Part shown: in pieces, positions 22,538 through 35,215 of the stretch
Layout of the letters: each line of letters begins with the position of its first letter
Position numbering within the stretch: the stretch's first letter is position 1
DNA from: Hippasteria phrygiana
Lineage: Eukaryota; Echinodermata; Asteroidea; Valvatida; Goniasteridae
Assembly: GCA_037893225.1 (NCBI GenBank)
Contig: JAZGUH010000120.1
Span: 372,001-436,000 of the forward strand
Direction of reading: 5' to 3'
Length of the DNA stretch: 64,000 nucleotides
The notes under the pieces: model-generated
Told to the model about the DNA's origin: nothing
What the model saw: the letters and a program-made list of their open reading frames with translations, nothing else
Databases searched by the model: none
Translations under genes and position numbers: made by a program

Positions 22538-24446
22538 GTGCAGTTATGCGGGAATGCAGAAAAATTCGTTCGAAAAACCTACTCGCTTATCTCGGCCACC
22601 ATTCGGCTGAACTTGGGTCTGAGGAGCTGGATATTGGTCTGGATGTTGCTGCGAAGTCACTCTTTCCAACAGTATCAAGATTGTGCGCAATTTCGTTCAA
22701 CATCGGGTAAAAAAACGGCGTCATTTGGGGCCCAAGTTGCGTGGTGTGTCGGCTAGTCCCATTGTATAGCATGTGCAGTTATGCGGGAATGCAGAAAGAT
22801 TACTTCGAAAAACCTACTCGCTTATCTCGGCCACTATTCGGCTGAACGTGGGTCTGAGGAGCTGGATATTGGTCTGGATGTTGCTGAGAAGTCACTCTTT
22901 CCAACAGTATCAAGATTGTGCACAAATTCGTTCAACATCGGGTAAAAAAACGGCGTCATTTGGGGCCTAAGTTGCGTGGTGGGGGTGTCGGCTAGTCCCA
23001 TTGTATAGCATGTGCAGTTATGCGGGAATGCAGAAAGATTACTTCGAAAAACCTACTCGCTTATCTCGGCCACCATTTCGATGAACGTGGGTCTGAGGAG
23101 CTGGATATTGGTCTGGATGTTGCTGAGAAGTCACTCTTTCCAACAGTATCAAGATTGTGCGCAATTTCGTTAAACATCGGGTCTAAAAACGGCGTCATTT
23201 GGGCACGAGGTTGCGTGGTGGGGGTGTCGGATAGTCCCATTGTATAGCATGTGCAGTTATGCGGGAATGCAGAAAGATTACTTCGAAAAACCTACTCGCT
23301 TATCTCGGCCACTATTCGGCTGAACGTGGGTCTGAGGAGCTGGATATTGGTCTGGATGTTGCTGAGAAGTCACTCTTTCCAACAGTATCAAGATTGTGCG
23401 CAAATTCGTTCAACATCGGGTAAAAAAACGGCGTCATTTGGGGCCTAAGTTGCGTGGTGGGGGTGTCGGCTAGTCCCATTGTATAGCATGTGCATTTATG
23501 CGGGAATGCAGAAAGATTACTTCGAAAAACCTACTCGCTTATCTCGGCCACCATTTCGATGAACGTGGGTCTGAGGAGCTGGATATTGGTCTGGATGTTG
23601 CTGAGAAGTCACTCTTTCCAACAGTATCAAGATTGTGCGCAATTTCGTTCAACATCGGGTCGAAAAACGGCGTCATTTGGGGCCGAAGTTGCGTGGTGGG
23701 GGTGTCGGCTAGTCCCATTGTATAGCATGTGAAGTTATGCGGGAATGCAGAAAAATGTGTTCGAAAAACCTACTCGCTTATCTCGGCCACCATTTGGCTG
23801 AACTTGGGTCTGAGGAGCTGGATATTGGTCTGGATGTTGCTGAGAAGTCACTCTTTCGAACAGAATCAAGATTGTGCGTAATTTCGTGCAACATCGGGTC
23901 GAAAAACGGCGTAATTTTGGAGCCAAGTTGCGTGGTGGGGGTGTCGGCTAGTCCCATTGTATAGCATGTGCAGTTATGCGGGAATGCAGAAAGATTACTT
24001 CGAAAAACCTACTCGCTTATCTCGGCCACTATTCGGCTGAACGTGGGGTCTGAGGAGCTGGATAATGATCTGGATGTTGCTGAGAAGTCACTCTTTCCAA
24101 CAGTATCAAGATTGTGCGCAATTTCGTTCAACATCGGGTCGAAAAACGGCGTCATTTGGGGACGAGGTTGCGTGGTGGGGGTGTCGGATAGTCCCATTGT
24201 ATAGCATGTGCAGTTATGCGGGAATGCAGAAAGATTACTTCGAAAAACCTACTCGCTTATCTCGGCCACTATTCGGCTGAACGTTTGTCTGAGGAGCTGG
24301 ATATTGGTCTGGATGTTGCTGAGAAGTCACTCTTTCCAACAGTATCAAGATTGTGCGCAAATTCCTTCAACATCGGGTCAAAAAACGGCGTCATTTGGGG
24401 CCCAAGTTGCGTGGTGGGGGTGTCGGCTAGTCTCATTGTATAGGAT
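22538..24446 (+). repeat. Mixed satellite block of eight monomers with a 478 bp dimer duplication
   Basis: Monomers at 22538, 22773, 23012, 23251, 23490, 23729, 23968 and 24208. 22773-23250 is repeated as 23251-23728 (478 bp, two monomers: one with gggtaaaaaaac, one with catttcgatg). The monomer at 23729 combines aaaaatgtg with ctttcgaacagaatc. Similar monomers in nearly the same company reappear at 57439-59343. Confidence 0.9.
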
Positions 24447-27078
24447 GTGCAGTTATGCGGGAATGCAGACAAATTAGTTCGAAAAACCTACTCGCTTATC
24501 TCGGCCACCATTCGGCTGAACTTGGGTCTGAGGAGCTGGATATTGGTCTGGATGTTGCTGAGAAGTCACTCTTTCCAACAGTATCAAGATTGTGCGCAAT
24601 TTCGTTCAACATCGGGTCAAAAAACGGCGTCATTTGGTGTCCAAGTTGCGTGGTGGGGGTGTCGGATAGTCCCATTGTATAGCATGTGCAGTTATGCGGG
24701 AATGCAGAAAGATTACTTCGAAAAAACTACTTGCTTATCTCGGCCACTATTTGGCTGAACGTGGGTCTGAGAAGCTGGATATTGGTCTGGATGTTGCTGA
24801 GAAGTCACTCTTTCCAACAGTATCAAGATTGTGCGCAATTTCGTTAAACATCGGGTTTAAAAAAGCTTCGTCATTTGGGACCCAAGTTGCGTGGTGGGTG
24901 TCTCGGCTAGTCCCATTGTATAGCATGTGCAGTTATGCGGGAATGCAGAAAAATTAGTTCGAAAAACCTACTCGCTTATCTCGGCCACTATTCGGCTGAA
25001 CGTGGGACTGAGGAGCTGGATATTGGTCTGGATGTTGCTGAGAAGTCACTCTTTCCAACAGTATCAAGATTGTGTGCAATTTCGTTCAACATCGGGTCGA
25101 AAATTGGCGTCATTTGGGGGCCAAGTTGCGTGGTGGGGGTGTCGGCTAGTCCCATTGTATAGCATGTGCAGTTTTCTGGGAATGCAGAAAAATTGCTTCG
25201 AAAAACCTACTCGCTTATCTCGGCCACTATTCGGCTGAACGTGGGTCTGAGGAGCTGGATATTGGTCTGGATGTTGCTGAGAAGTCACTCTTTCCAACAG
25301 TATCAAGATTGTGCGCAATTTCGTTCAACATCAGGTCGAAAAACGGCGTCATTTGGAGCACAAGTTGCGTCGTGGGGGTGTCGGCTAGTCCCATTGTATA
25401 GCATGTGCAGTTAAGCGGGAATGCAGAAAAATTCGTTAGAAAAACCTACTCGCTTATCTCGGCCACCATTCGGCTGAACTTGGGTCTGAGGAGCTGGATA
25501 TTGGTCTGGATGTTGCTGAGAAGTCACTCTTTCCAACAGTATCAAGATTGTGTGCAATTTCGTTCAACATCGGGTGGAAAAAACGGCGTCATTTGGGTCC
25601 CAAGTTGCGTGGTGTGTCGGCTAGTCCCATTGTATAGCATGTGCAGTTATGCGGGAATGCAGAAAGATTACTTCGAAAAACCTACTCGCTTATCTCGGCC
25701 ACTATTCGGCTGAACGTGGGGTCTGAGGAGCTGGATATTGATATGGATGTTGCTGAGATGTCACTCTTTCCAACTGTATCAAGATTGTGCGCAATTTCGT
25801 TCAACATCGGGTCGAAAAACGGCGTCATTTGGGGACGAGGTTGCGTGGTGGGGGTGTCGGATAGTCCCATTGTATAGCATGTGCAGTTATGCGGGAATGC
25901 AGAAAGATTACTTCGAAAAACCTACTCGCTTATCTCGGCCACTATTCGGCTGAACGTGGGTCTGAGGAGCTGGATATTGGTCTGGGTGTTGCTGAGAAGT
26001 CACTCTTTCCAACAGTATCAAGATTGTGCGCAAATTCGTTCAACATCGGGTCGAAAAACAGCGTCATTTGGGGCCCAAGTTGCGTGGTGGGTGTCTCGGC
26101 TAGTCCCATTGTATAGCATGTGCAGTTATGCGGGAATGCAGACAAATTAGTTCGAAAAACATACTCGCTTATCTCGGCCACTATTCGGCTGAACGTGGGA
26201 CTGAGGAGCTGGATATTAGTCTGGATGTTGCTGAGAAGTCACTCTTTCCAACAGTATCAAGATTGTGCGCAATTTCGTTCAACATCGGGTCAAAAAACGG
26301 CGTCATTTGGTGCCTAAGTTGCGTGGTGGGGGTGTCGGCTAGTCCCATTGTATAGCATGTGCAGTTATGCGGGAATGCAGAAAGATTACTTCGAAAAACC
26401 TACTCGCTTATCTCGGCCACCATTTCGATGAACGTGGGTCTGAGGAGCTGGATATTGGTCTGGATGTTGCTGAGAAGTCACTCTTTCCAACAGTATCAAG
26501 ATTGTGCGCAATTTTGTTAAACATCGGGTCGAAAAACGGCGTCATTTGGGGCCGAAGTTGCGTGGTGGGGGTGTCGGCTAGTCCCATTGTATAGCATGTG
26601 AAGTTATGCGGGAATGCAGAAAAATGTGTTCGAAAAACCTACTCGCTTATCTCGGGCACCATTTGGCTGAACGTGGGGTCTGAGGAGCTGGATAATGATC
26701 TGGATGTTGCTGAGAAGTCACTCTTTCCAACAGTATCAAGATTGTGCGCAATTTCGTTCAACATCGGGTCGAAAAACGGCGTCATTTGGGGACGAGGTTG
26801 CGTGGTGGGGGTGTCGGATAGTCCCATTGTATAGCATGTGCAGTTATGCGGGAATGCAGAAAGATTACTTCGAAAAAACTACTCTCTTATCTCGGCCACC
26901 ATTCGGCTGAACTTGGGTCTGAGGAGCTGGACATTGGTCTGGATGTTGCTGAGAAGTCACTCTTTCCAACAGTATCAAGATTGTGTGCAATTTCGTTCAA
27001 CATCGGGTTTAAAAAAGCGGCGTCATTTGGGGCCCAAGTTGCGTTGTGGGTGTCTCGGCTAGTCCCATTGTATAGCAT
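24447..27078 (+). repeat. 11-monomer HOR, copy 1 (2632 bp)
   Basis: Monomers a to k start at 24447, 24686, 24927, 25166, 25405, 25641, 25881, 26120, 26359, 26598 and 26838. Its first monomer starts with cagacaaatt instead of cagaaaaatt. Private bases include aaaattggcg near 25103 and caattttgttaaac near 26511. Confidence 0.96.
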
Positions 27079-27317
27079 GTGCAGTTATGCGGGAATGCAG
27101 AAAAATTAGTTCGAAAAACCTACTCGCTTTTATCGGCCACCATTCGGCTGAACTTGGGTCTGAGGAGCTGGATATTGGTCTGGATGTTGCTGAGAAGTCA
27201 CTCTTTCCAACAGTATCAAGATTGTGCGCAATTTCGTTCAACATCGGGTCAAAAAACGGCGTCATTTGGTGTCCAAGTTGCGTGGTGGGGGTGTCGGATA
27301 GTCCCATTGTATAGCAT
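27079..27317 (+). repeat. Monomer class a (reference)
   Basis: Marks: ccaccattcgg with gaacttggg, gggtcaaaaaac, ttggtgtccaag, gtcggatag. Close copies at 19190, 21340, 24447, 29711, 32343 and 37368. Confidence 0.9.
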
Positions 27318-27558
27318 GTGCAGTTATGCGGGAATGCAGAAAGATTACTTCGAAAAAACTACTTGCTTATCTCGGCCACTATTTGGCTGAACGTGGGTCT
27401 GAGAAGCTGGATATTGGTCTGGATGTTGCTGAGAAGTCACTCTTTCCAACAGTATCAAGATTGTGCGCAATTTCGTTAAACATCGGGTTTAAAAAAGCTT
27501 CGTCATTTGGGACCCAAGTTGCGTGGTGGGTGTCTCGGCTAGTCCCATTGTATAGCAT
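27318..27558 (+). repeat. Monomer class b (reference, 241 bp)
   Basis: Marks: cgaaaaaactacttgc, ctatttggctg, tctgagaagctgg, cgttaaacatc, gggtttaaaaaagcttcg, gggacccaag, gtgggtgtctcgg. The extra length comes from the a-tract site. Confidence 0.9.
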
Positions 27559-27797
27559 GTGCAGTTATGCGGGAATGCAGAAAAATTAGTTCGAAAAACC
27601 TACTCGCTTATCTCGGCCACTATTCGGCTGAACGTGGGACTGAGGAGCTGGATATTGGTCTGGATGTTGCTGAGAAGTCACTCTTTCCAACAGTATCAAG
27701 ATTGTGTGCAATTTCGTTCAACATCGGGTCGAAAATCGGCGTCATTTGGGGGCCAAGTTGCGTGGTGGGGGTGTCGGCTAGTCCCATTGTATAGCAT
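27559..27797 (+). repeat. Monomer class c (reference)
   Basis: Marks: gtgggactgagg, gtgtgcaattt, gggtcgaaaatcgg, ttgggggccaag. Confidence 0.9.
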
Positions 27798-28036
27798 GTG
27801 CAGTTTTCTGGGAATGCAGAAAAATTGCTTCGAAAAACCTACTCGCTTATCTCGGCCACTATTCGGCTGAACGTGGGTCTGAGGAGCTGGATATTGGTCT
27901 GGATGTTGCTGAGAAGTCACTCTTTCCAACAGTATCAAGATTGTGCGCAATTTCGTTCAACATCAGGTCGAAAAACGGCGTCATTTGGAGCACAAGTTGC
28001 GTCGTGGGGGTGTCGGCTAGTCCCATTGTATAGCAT
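27798..28036 (+). repeat. Monomer class d (reference)
   Basis: Marks: gtgcagttttctggg at the start, aaaattgcttcg, catcaggtcg, ttggagcacaag, gcgtcgtggg. Found wherever a c-class monomer is followed by an e-class one. Confidence 0.9.
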
Positions 28037-28272
28037 GTGCAGTTAAGCGGGAATGCAGAAAAATTCGTTAGAAAAACCTACTCGCTTATCTCGGCCACCA
28101 TTCGGCTGAACTTGGGTCTGAGGAGCTGGATATTGGTCTGGATGTTGCTGAGAAGTCACTCTTTCCAACAGTATCAAGATTGTGTGCAATTTCGTTCAAC
28201 ATCGGGTGGAAAAAACGGCGTCATTTGGGTCCCAAGTTGCGTGGTGTGTCGGCTAGTCCCATTGTATAGCAT
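28037..28272 (+). repeat. Monomer class e (reference, 236 bp)
   Basis: Marks: gttaagcggg (copies further right have gggaatccag instead), aaaattcgttag, gggtggaaaaaac, tgggtcccaag and the 4 bp shorter gtggtgtgtcgg. Confidence 0.9.
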
Positions 28273-28512
28273 GTGCAGTTATGCGGGAATGCAGAAAGAT
28301 TACTTCGAAAAACCTACTCGCTTATCTCGGCCACTATTCGGCTGAACGTGGGGTCTGAGGAGCTGGATATTGATATGGATGTTGCTGAGATGTCACTCTT
28401 TCCAACTGTATCAAGATTGTGCGCAATTTCGTTCAACATCGGGTCGAAAAACGGCGTCATTTGGGGACGAGGTTGCGTGGTGGGGGTGTCGGATAGTCCC
28501 ATTGTATAGCAT
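28273..28512 (+). repeat. Monomer class f (reference, 240 bp)
   Basis: Marks: extra g in gtggggtctg, gatattgatatgg, gctgagatgtcac, ccaactgtatc, ggggacgagg, gtcggatag. Confidence 0.9.
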
Positions 28513-28751
28513 GTGCAGTTATGCGGGAATGCAGAAAGATTACTTCGAAAAACCTACTCGCTTATCTCGGCCACTATTCGGCTGAACGTGGGTCTGAGGA
28601 GCTGGATATTGGTCTGGGTGTTGCTGAGAAGTCACTCTTTCCAACAGTATCAAGATTGTGCGCAAATTCGTTCAACATCGGGTCGAAAAACAGCGTCATT
28701 TGGGGCCCAAGTTGCGTGGTGGGTGTCTCGGCTAGTCCCATTGTATAGCAT
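28513..28751 (+). repeat. Monomer class g (reference)
   Basis: Marks: ggtctgggtgttg, gcgcaaattcg, cgaaaaacagcg, gtgggtgtctcgg. Confidence 0.9.
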
Positions 28752-28990
28752 GTGCAGTTATGCGGGAATGCAGACAAATTAGTTCGAAAAACATACTCGC
28801 TTATCTCGGCCACTATTCGGCTGAACGTGGGACTGAGGAGCTGGATATTAGTCTGGATGTTGCTGAGAAGTCACTCTTTCCAACAGTATCAAGATTGTGC
28901 GCAATTTCGTTCAACATCGGGTCAAAAAACGGCGTCATTTGGTGCCTAAGTTGCGTGGTGGGGGTGTCGGCTAGTCCCATTGTATAGCAT
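28752..28990 (+). repeat. Monomer class h (reference)
   Basis: Marks: cagacaaattag, gaaaaacatactcg, gtgggactgagg, gatattagtctgg, gggtcaaaaaac, ttggtgcctaag. Confidence 0.9.
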
Positions 28991-29229
28991 GTGCAGTTAT
29001 GCGGGAATGCAGAAAGATTACTTCGAAAAACCTACTCGCTTATCTCGGCCACCATTTCGATGAACGTGGGTCTGAGGAGCTGGATATTGGTCTGGATGTT
29101 GCTGAGAAGTCACTCTTTCCAACAGTATCAAGATTGTGCGCAATTTCGTTAAACATCGGGTCGAAAAACGGCGTCATTTGGGGCCGAAGTTGCGTGGTGG
29201 GGGTGTCGGCTAGTCCCATTGTATAGCAT
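28991..29229 (+). repeat. Monomer class i (reference), carries the CENP-B-box-like site
   Basis: Marks: ccaccatttcgatgaacg, cgttaaacatc, ggggccgaag. The catttcgatg left half occurs in 30 complete monomers of the window, roughly once per HOR, though some of these have a right half of another class (for example 44304 and 47647). Confidence 0.9.
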
Positions 29230-29469
29230 GTGAAGTTATGCGGGAATGCAGAAAAATGTGTTCGAAAAACCTACTCGCTTATCTCGGGCACCATTTGGCT
29301 GAACGTGGGGTCTGAGGAGCTGGATAATGATCTGGATGTTGCTGAGAAGTCACTCTTTCCAACAGTATCAAGATTGTGCGCAATTTCGTTCAACATCGGG
29401 TCGAAAAACGGCGTCATTTGGGGACGAGGTTGCGTGGTGGGGGTGTCGGATAGTCCCATTGTATAGCAT
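29230..29469 (+). repeat. Monomer class j (reference, 240 bp)
   Basis: Marks: gtgaagttatg, aaaaatgtgttcg, ctcgggcacc (ctcggccacc from 40717 onward), gtggggtctg, gataatgatctgg, ggggacgagg. Confidence 0.9.
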
Positions 29470-29710
29470 GTGCAGTTATGCGGGAATGCAGAAAGATTAC
29501 TTCGAAAAAACTACTCTCTTATCTCGGCCACCATTCGGCTGAACTTGGGTCTGAGGAGCTGGACATTGGTCTGGATGTTGCTGAGAAGTCACTCTTTCCA
29601 ACAGTATCAAGATTGTGTGCAATTTCGTTCAACATCGGGTTTAAAAAAGCGGCGTCATTTGGGGCCCAAGTTGCGTTGTGGGTGTCTCGGCTAGTCCCAT
29701 TGTATAGCAT
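29470..29710 (+). repeat. Monomer class k (reference, 241 bp)
   Basis: Marks: cgaaaaaactactctc, ctggacattgg, gtgtgcaattt, gggtttaaaaaagcgg, gcgttgtgggtgtctcgg. Confidence 0.9.
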
Positions 29711-32342
29711 GTGCAGTTATGCGGGAATGCAGAAAAATTAGTTCGAAAAACCTACTCGCTTATCTCGGCCACCATTCGGCTGAACTTGGGTCTGAGGAGC
29801 TGGATATTGGTCTGGATGTTGCTGAGAAGTCACTCTTTCCAACAGTATCAAGATTGTGCGCAATTTCGTTCAACATCGGGTCAAAAAACGGCGTCATTTG
29901 GTGTCCAAGTTGCGTGGTGGGGGTGTCGGATAGTCCCATTGTATAGCATGTGCAGTTATGCGGGAATGCAGAAAGATTACTTCGAAAAAACTACTTGCTT
30001 ATCTCGGCCACTATTTGGCTGAACGTGGGTCTGAGAAGCTGGATATTGGTCTGGATGTTGCTGAGAAGTCACTCTTTCCAACAGTATCAAGATTGTGCGC
30101 AATTTCGTTAAACATCGGGTTTAAAAAAGCTTCGTCATTTGGGACCCAAGTTGCGTGGTGGGTGTCTCGGCTAGTCCCATTGTATAGCATGTGCAGTTAT
30201 GCGGGAATGCAGAAAAATTAGTTCGAAAAACCTACTCGCTTATCTCGGCCACTATTCGGCTGAACGTGGGACTGAGGAGCTGGATATTGGTCTGGATGTT
30301 GCTGAGAAGTCACTCTTTCCAACAGTATCAAGATTGTGTGCAATTTCGTTCAACATCGGGTCGAAAATCGGCGTCATTTGGGGGCCAAGTTGCGTGGTGG
30401 GGGTGTCGGCTAGTCCCATTGTATAGCATGTGCAGTTTTCTGGGAATGCAGAAAAATTGCTTCGAAAAACCTACTCGCTTATCTCGGCCACTATTCGGCT
30501 GAACGTGGGTCTGAGGAGCTGGATATTGGTCTGGATGTTGCTGAGAAGTCACTCTTTCCAACAGTATCAAGATTGTGCGCAATTTCGTTCAACATCAGGT
30601 CGAAAAACGGCGTCATTTGGAGCACAAGTTGCGTCGTGGGGGTGTCGGCTAGTCCCATTGTATAGCATGTGCAGTTAAGCGGGAATGCAGAAAAATTCGT
30701 TAGAAAAACCTACTCGCTTATCTCGGCCACCATTCGGCTGAACTTGGGTCTGAGGAGCTGGATATTGGTCTGGATGTTGCTGAGAAGTCACTCTTTCCAA
30801 CAGTATCAAGATTGTGTGCAATTTCGTTCAACATCGGGTGGAAAAAACGGCGTCATTTGGGTCCCAAGTTGCGTGGTGTGTCGGCTAGTCCCATTGTATA
30901 GCATGTGCAGTTATGCGGGAATGCAGAAAGATTACTTCGAAAAACCTACTCGCTTATCTCGGCCACTATTCGGCTGAACGTGGGGTCTGAGGAGCTGGAT
31001 ATTGATATGGATGTTGCTGAGATGTCACTCTTTCCAACTGTATCAAGATTGTGCGCAATTTCGTTCAACATCGGGTCGAAAAACGGCGTCATTTGGGGAC
31101 GAGGTTGCGTGGTGGGGGTGTCGGATAGTCCCATTGTATAGCATGTGCAGTTATGCGGGAATGCAGAAAGATTACTTCGAAAAACCTACTCGCTTATCTC
31201 GGCCACTATTCGGCTGAACGTGGGTCTGAGGAGCTGGATATTGGTCTGGGTGTTGCTGAGAAGTCACTCTTTCCAACAGTATCAAGATTGTGCGCAAATT
31301 CGTTCAACATCGGGTCGAAAAACAGCGTCATTTGGGGCCCAAGTTGCGTGGTGGGTGTCTCGGCTAGTCCCATTGTATAGCATGTGCAGTTATGCGGGAA
31401 TGCAGACAAATTAGTTCGAAAAACATACTCGCTTATCTCGGCCACTATTCGGCTGAACGTGGGACTGAGGAGCTGGATATTAGTCTGGATGTTGCTGAGA
31501 AGTCACTCTTTCCAACAGTATCAAGATTGTGCGCAATTTCGTTCAACATCGGGTCAAAAAACGGCGTCATTTGGTGCCTAAGTTGCGTGGTGGGGGTGTC
31601 GGCTAGTCCCATTGTATAGCATGTGCAGTTATGCGGGAATGCAGAAAGATTACTTCGAAAAACCTACTCGCTTATCTCGGCCACCATTTCGATGAACGTG
31701 GGTCTGAGGAGCTGGATATTGGTCTGGATGTTGCTGAGAAGTCACTCTTTCCAACAGTATCAAGATTGTGCGCAATTTCGTTAAACATCGGGTCGAAAAA
31801 CGGCGTCATTTGGGGCCGAAGTTGCGTGGTGGGGGTGTCGGCTAGTCCCATTGTATAGCATGTGAAGTTATGCGGGAATGCAGAAAAATGTGTTCGAAAA
31901 ACCTACTCGCTTATCTCGGGCACCATTTGGCTGAACGTGGGGTCTGAGGAGCTGGATAATGATCTGGATGTTGCTGAGAAGTCACTCTTTCCAACAGTAT
32001 CAAGATTGTGCGCAATTTCGTTCAACATCGGGTCGAAAAACGGCGTCATTTGGGGACGAGGTTGCGTGGTGGGGGTGTCGGATAGTCCCATTGTATAGCA
32101 TGTGCAGTTATGCGGGAATGCAGAAAGATTACTTCGAAAAAACTACTCTCTTATCTCGGCCACCATTCGGCTGAACTTGGGTCTGAGGAGCTGGACATTG
32201 GTCTGGATGTTGCTGAGAAGTCACTCTTTCCAACAGTATCAAGATTGTGTGCAATTTCGTTCAACATCGGGTTTAAAAAAGCGGCGTCATTTGGGGCCCA
32301 AGTTGCGTTGTGGGTGTCTCGGCTAGTCCCATTGTATAGCAT
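29711..32342 (+). repeat. 11-monomer HOR, copy 3 (2632 bp)
   Basis: Monomers start at 29711, 29950, 30191, 30430, 30669, 30905, 31145, 31384, 31623, 31862 and 32102, with the order and lengths of copy 2. I see almost no differences from copies 2 and 4. Confidence 0.96.
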
Positions 32343-34974
32343 GTGCAGTTATGCGGGAATGCAGAAAAATTAGTTCGAAAAACCTACTCGCTTATCTCGG
32401 CCACCATTCGGCTGAACTTGGGTCTGAGGAGCTGGATATTGGTCTGGATGTTGCTGAGAAGTCACTCTTTCCAACAGTATCAAGATTGTGCGCAATTTCG
32501 TTCAACATCGGGTCAAAAAACGGCGTCATTTGGTGTCCAAGTTGCGTGGTGGGGGTGTCGGATAGTCCCATTGTATAGCATGTGCAGTTATGCGGGAATG
32601 CAGAAAGATTACTTCGAAAAAACTACTTGCTTATCTCGGCCACTATTTGGCTGAACGTGGGTCTGAGAAGCTGGATATTGGTCTGGATGTTGCTGAGAAG
32701 TCACTCTTTCCAACAGTATCAAGATTGTGCGCAATTTCGTTAAACATCGGGTTTAAAAAAGCTTCGTCATTTGGGACCCAAGTTGCGTGGTGGGTGTCTC
32801 GGCTAGTCCCATTGTATAGCATGTGCAGTTATGCGGGAATGCAGAAAAATTAGTTCGAAAAACCTACTCGCTTATCTCGGCCACTATTCGGCTGAACGTG
32901 GGACTGAGGAGCTGGATATTGGTCTGGATGTTGCTGAGAAGTCACTCTTTCCAACAGTATCAAGATTGTGTGCAATTTCGTTCAACATCGGGTCGAAAAT
33001 CGGCGTCATTTGGGGGCCAAGTTGCGTGGTGGGGGTGTCGGCTAGTCCCATTGTATAGCATGTGCAGTTTTCTGGGAATGCAGAAAAATTGCTTCGAAAA
33101 ACCTACTCGCTTATCTCGGCCACTATTCGGCTGAACGTGGGTCTGAGGAGCTGGATATTGGTCTGGATGTTGCTGAGAAGTCACTCTTTCCAACAGTATC
33201 AAGATTGTGCGCAATTTCGTTCAACATCAGGTCGAAAAACGGCGTCATTTGGAGCACAAGTTGCGTCGTGGGGGTGTCGGCTAGTCCCATTGTATAGCAT
33301 GTGCAGTTAAGCGGGAATGCAGAAAAATTCGTTAGAAAAACCTACTCGCTTATCTCGGCCACCATTCGGCTGAACTTGGGTCTGAGGAGCTGGATATTGG
33401 TCTGGATGTTGCTGAGAAGTCACTCTTTCCAACAGTATCAAGATTGTGTGCAATTTCGTTCAACATCGGGTGGAAAAAACGGCGTCATTTGGGTCCCAAG
33501 TTGCGTGGTGTGTCGGCTAGTCCCATTGTATAGCATGTGCAGTTATGCGGGAATGCAGAAAGATTACTTCGAAAAACCTACTCGCTTATCTCGGCCACTA
33601 TTCGGCTGAACGTGGGGTCTGAGGAGCTGGATATTGATATGGATGTTGCTGAGATGTCACTCTTTCCAACTGTATCAAGATTGTGTGCAATTTCGTTCAA
33701 CATCGGGTCGAAAAACGGCGTCATTTGGGGACGAGGTTGCGTGGTGGGGGTGTCGGATAGTCCCATTGTATAGCATGTGCAGTTATGCGGGAATGCAGAA
33801 AGATTACTTCGAAAAACCTACTCGCTTATCTCGGCCACTATTCGGCTGAACGTGGGTCTGAGGAGCTGGATATTGGTCTGGGTGTTGCTGAGAAGTCACT
33901 CTTTCCAACAGTATCAAGATTGTGCGCAAATTCGTTCAACATCGGGTCGAAAAACAGCGTCATTTGGGGCCCAAGTTGCGTGGTGGGTGTCTCGGCTAGT
34001 CCCATTGTATAGCATGTGCAGTTATGCGGGAATGCAGACAAATTAGTTCGAAAAACATACTCGCTTATCTCGGCCACTATTCGGCTGAACGTGGGACTGA
34101 GGAGCTGGATATTAGTCTGGATGTTGCTGAGAAGTCACTCTTTCCAACAGTATCAAGATTGTGCGCAATTTCGTTCAACATCGGGTCAAAAAACGGCGTC
34201 ATTTGGTGCCTAAGTTGCGTGGTGGGGGTGTCGGCTAGTCCCATTGTATAGCATGTGCAGTTATGCGGGAATGCAGAAAGATTACTTCGAAAAACCTACT
34301 CGCTTATCTCGGCCACCATTTCGATGAACGTGGGTCTGAGGAGCTGGATATTGGTCTGGATGTTGCTGAGAAGTCACTCTTTCCAACAGTATCAAGATTG
34401 TGCGCAATTTCGTTAAACATCGGGTCGAAAAACGGCGTCATTTGGGGCCGAAGTTGCGTGGTGGGGGTGTCGGCTAGTCCCATTGTATAGCATGTGAAGT
34501 TATGCGGGAATGCAGAAAAATGTGTTCGAAAAACCTACTCGCTTATCTCGGGCACCATTTGGCTGAACGTGGGGTCTGAGGAGCTGGATAATGATCTGGA
34601 TGTTGCTGAGAAGTCACTCTTTCCAACAGTATCAAGATTGTGCGCAATTTCGTTCAACATCGGGTCGAAAAACGGCGTCATTTGGGGACGAGGTTGCGTG
34701 GTGGGGGTGTCGGATAGTCCCATTGTATAGCATGTGCAGTTATGCGGGAATGCAGAAAGATTACTTCGAAAAAACTACTCTCTTATCTCGGCCACCATTC
34801 GGCTGAACTTGGGTCTGAGGAGCTGGACATTGGTCTGGATGTTGCTGAGAAGTCACTCTTTCCAACAGTATCAAGATTGTGTGCAATTTCGTTCAACATC
34901 GGGTTTAAAAAAGCGGCGTCATTTGGGGCCCAAGTTGCGTTGTGGGTGTCTCGGCTAGTCCCATTGTATAGCAT
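32343..34974 (+). repeat. 11-monomer HOR, copy 4 (2632 bp)
   Basis: It carries two marks shared only with copy 6 among the six copies: gtgtgcaat in its f monomer (33537-33776) and a k monomer followed by a unit starting cagacaaatt. Copies 2, 3 and 5 have gtgcgcaat and are followed by cagaaaaatt. Confidence 0.96.
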
Positions 34975-35215
34975 GTGCAGTTATGCGGGAATGCAGACAA
35001 ATTAGTTCGAAAAACCTACTCGCTTATCTCGGCCACTATTCGGCTGAACGTGGGACTGAGGAGCTGGATATTGGTCTGGATGTTGCTGAGAAGTCACTCT
35101 TTCCAACAGTATCAAGATTGTGCGCAATTTCGTTAAACATCGGGTTTAAAAAAGCTTCGTCATTTGGGACCCAAGTTGCGTGGTGGGTGTCTCGGCTAGT
35201 CCCATTGTATAGCAT
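34975..35215 (+). repeat. Chimeric monomer marking a 5025 bp unequal exchange
   Basis: The left part (cagacaaattag, ggactgagg up to about 35060) matches the monomer at 40000. The right part (cgttaaac from about 35131, gggtttaaaaaagcttcg, gggacccaag) matches class b, for example 29950. The distances 29950 to 34975 and 34975 to 40000 are both 5025 bp, as expected if one 5025 bp segment was tandemly duplicated with its junction inside this monomer. Confidence 0.9.

Larger units (their letters stand above)
27079..29710 (+). repeat. 11-monomer HOR, copy 2 (2632 bp), reference copy for classes a-k
   Basis: Same order and monomer lengths as copy 1: 239, 241, 239, 239, 236, 240, 239, 239, 239, 240 and 241 bp. 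A private change in the first monomer reads cgcttttatcgg near 27125. Confidence 0.96.
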
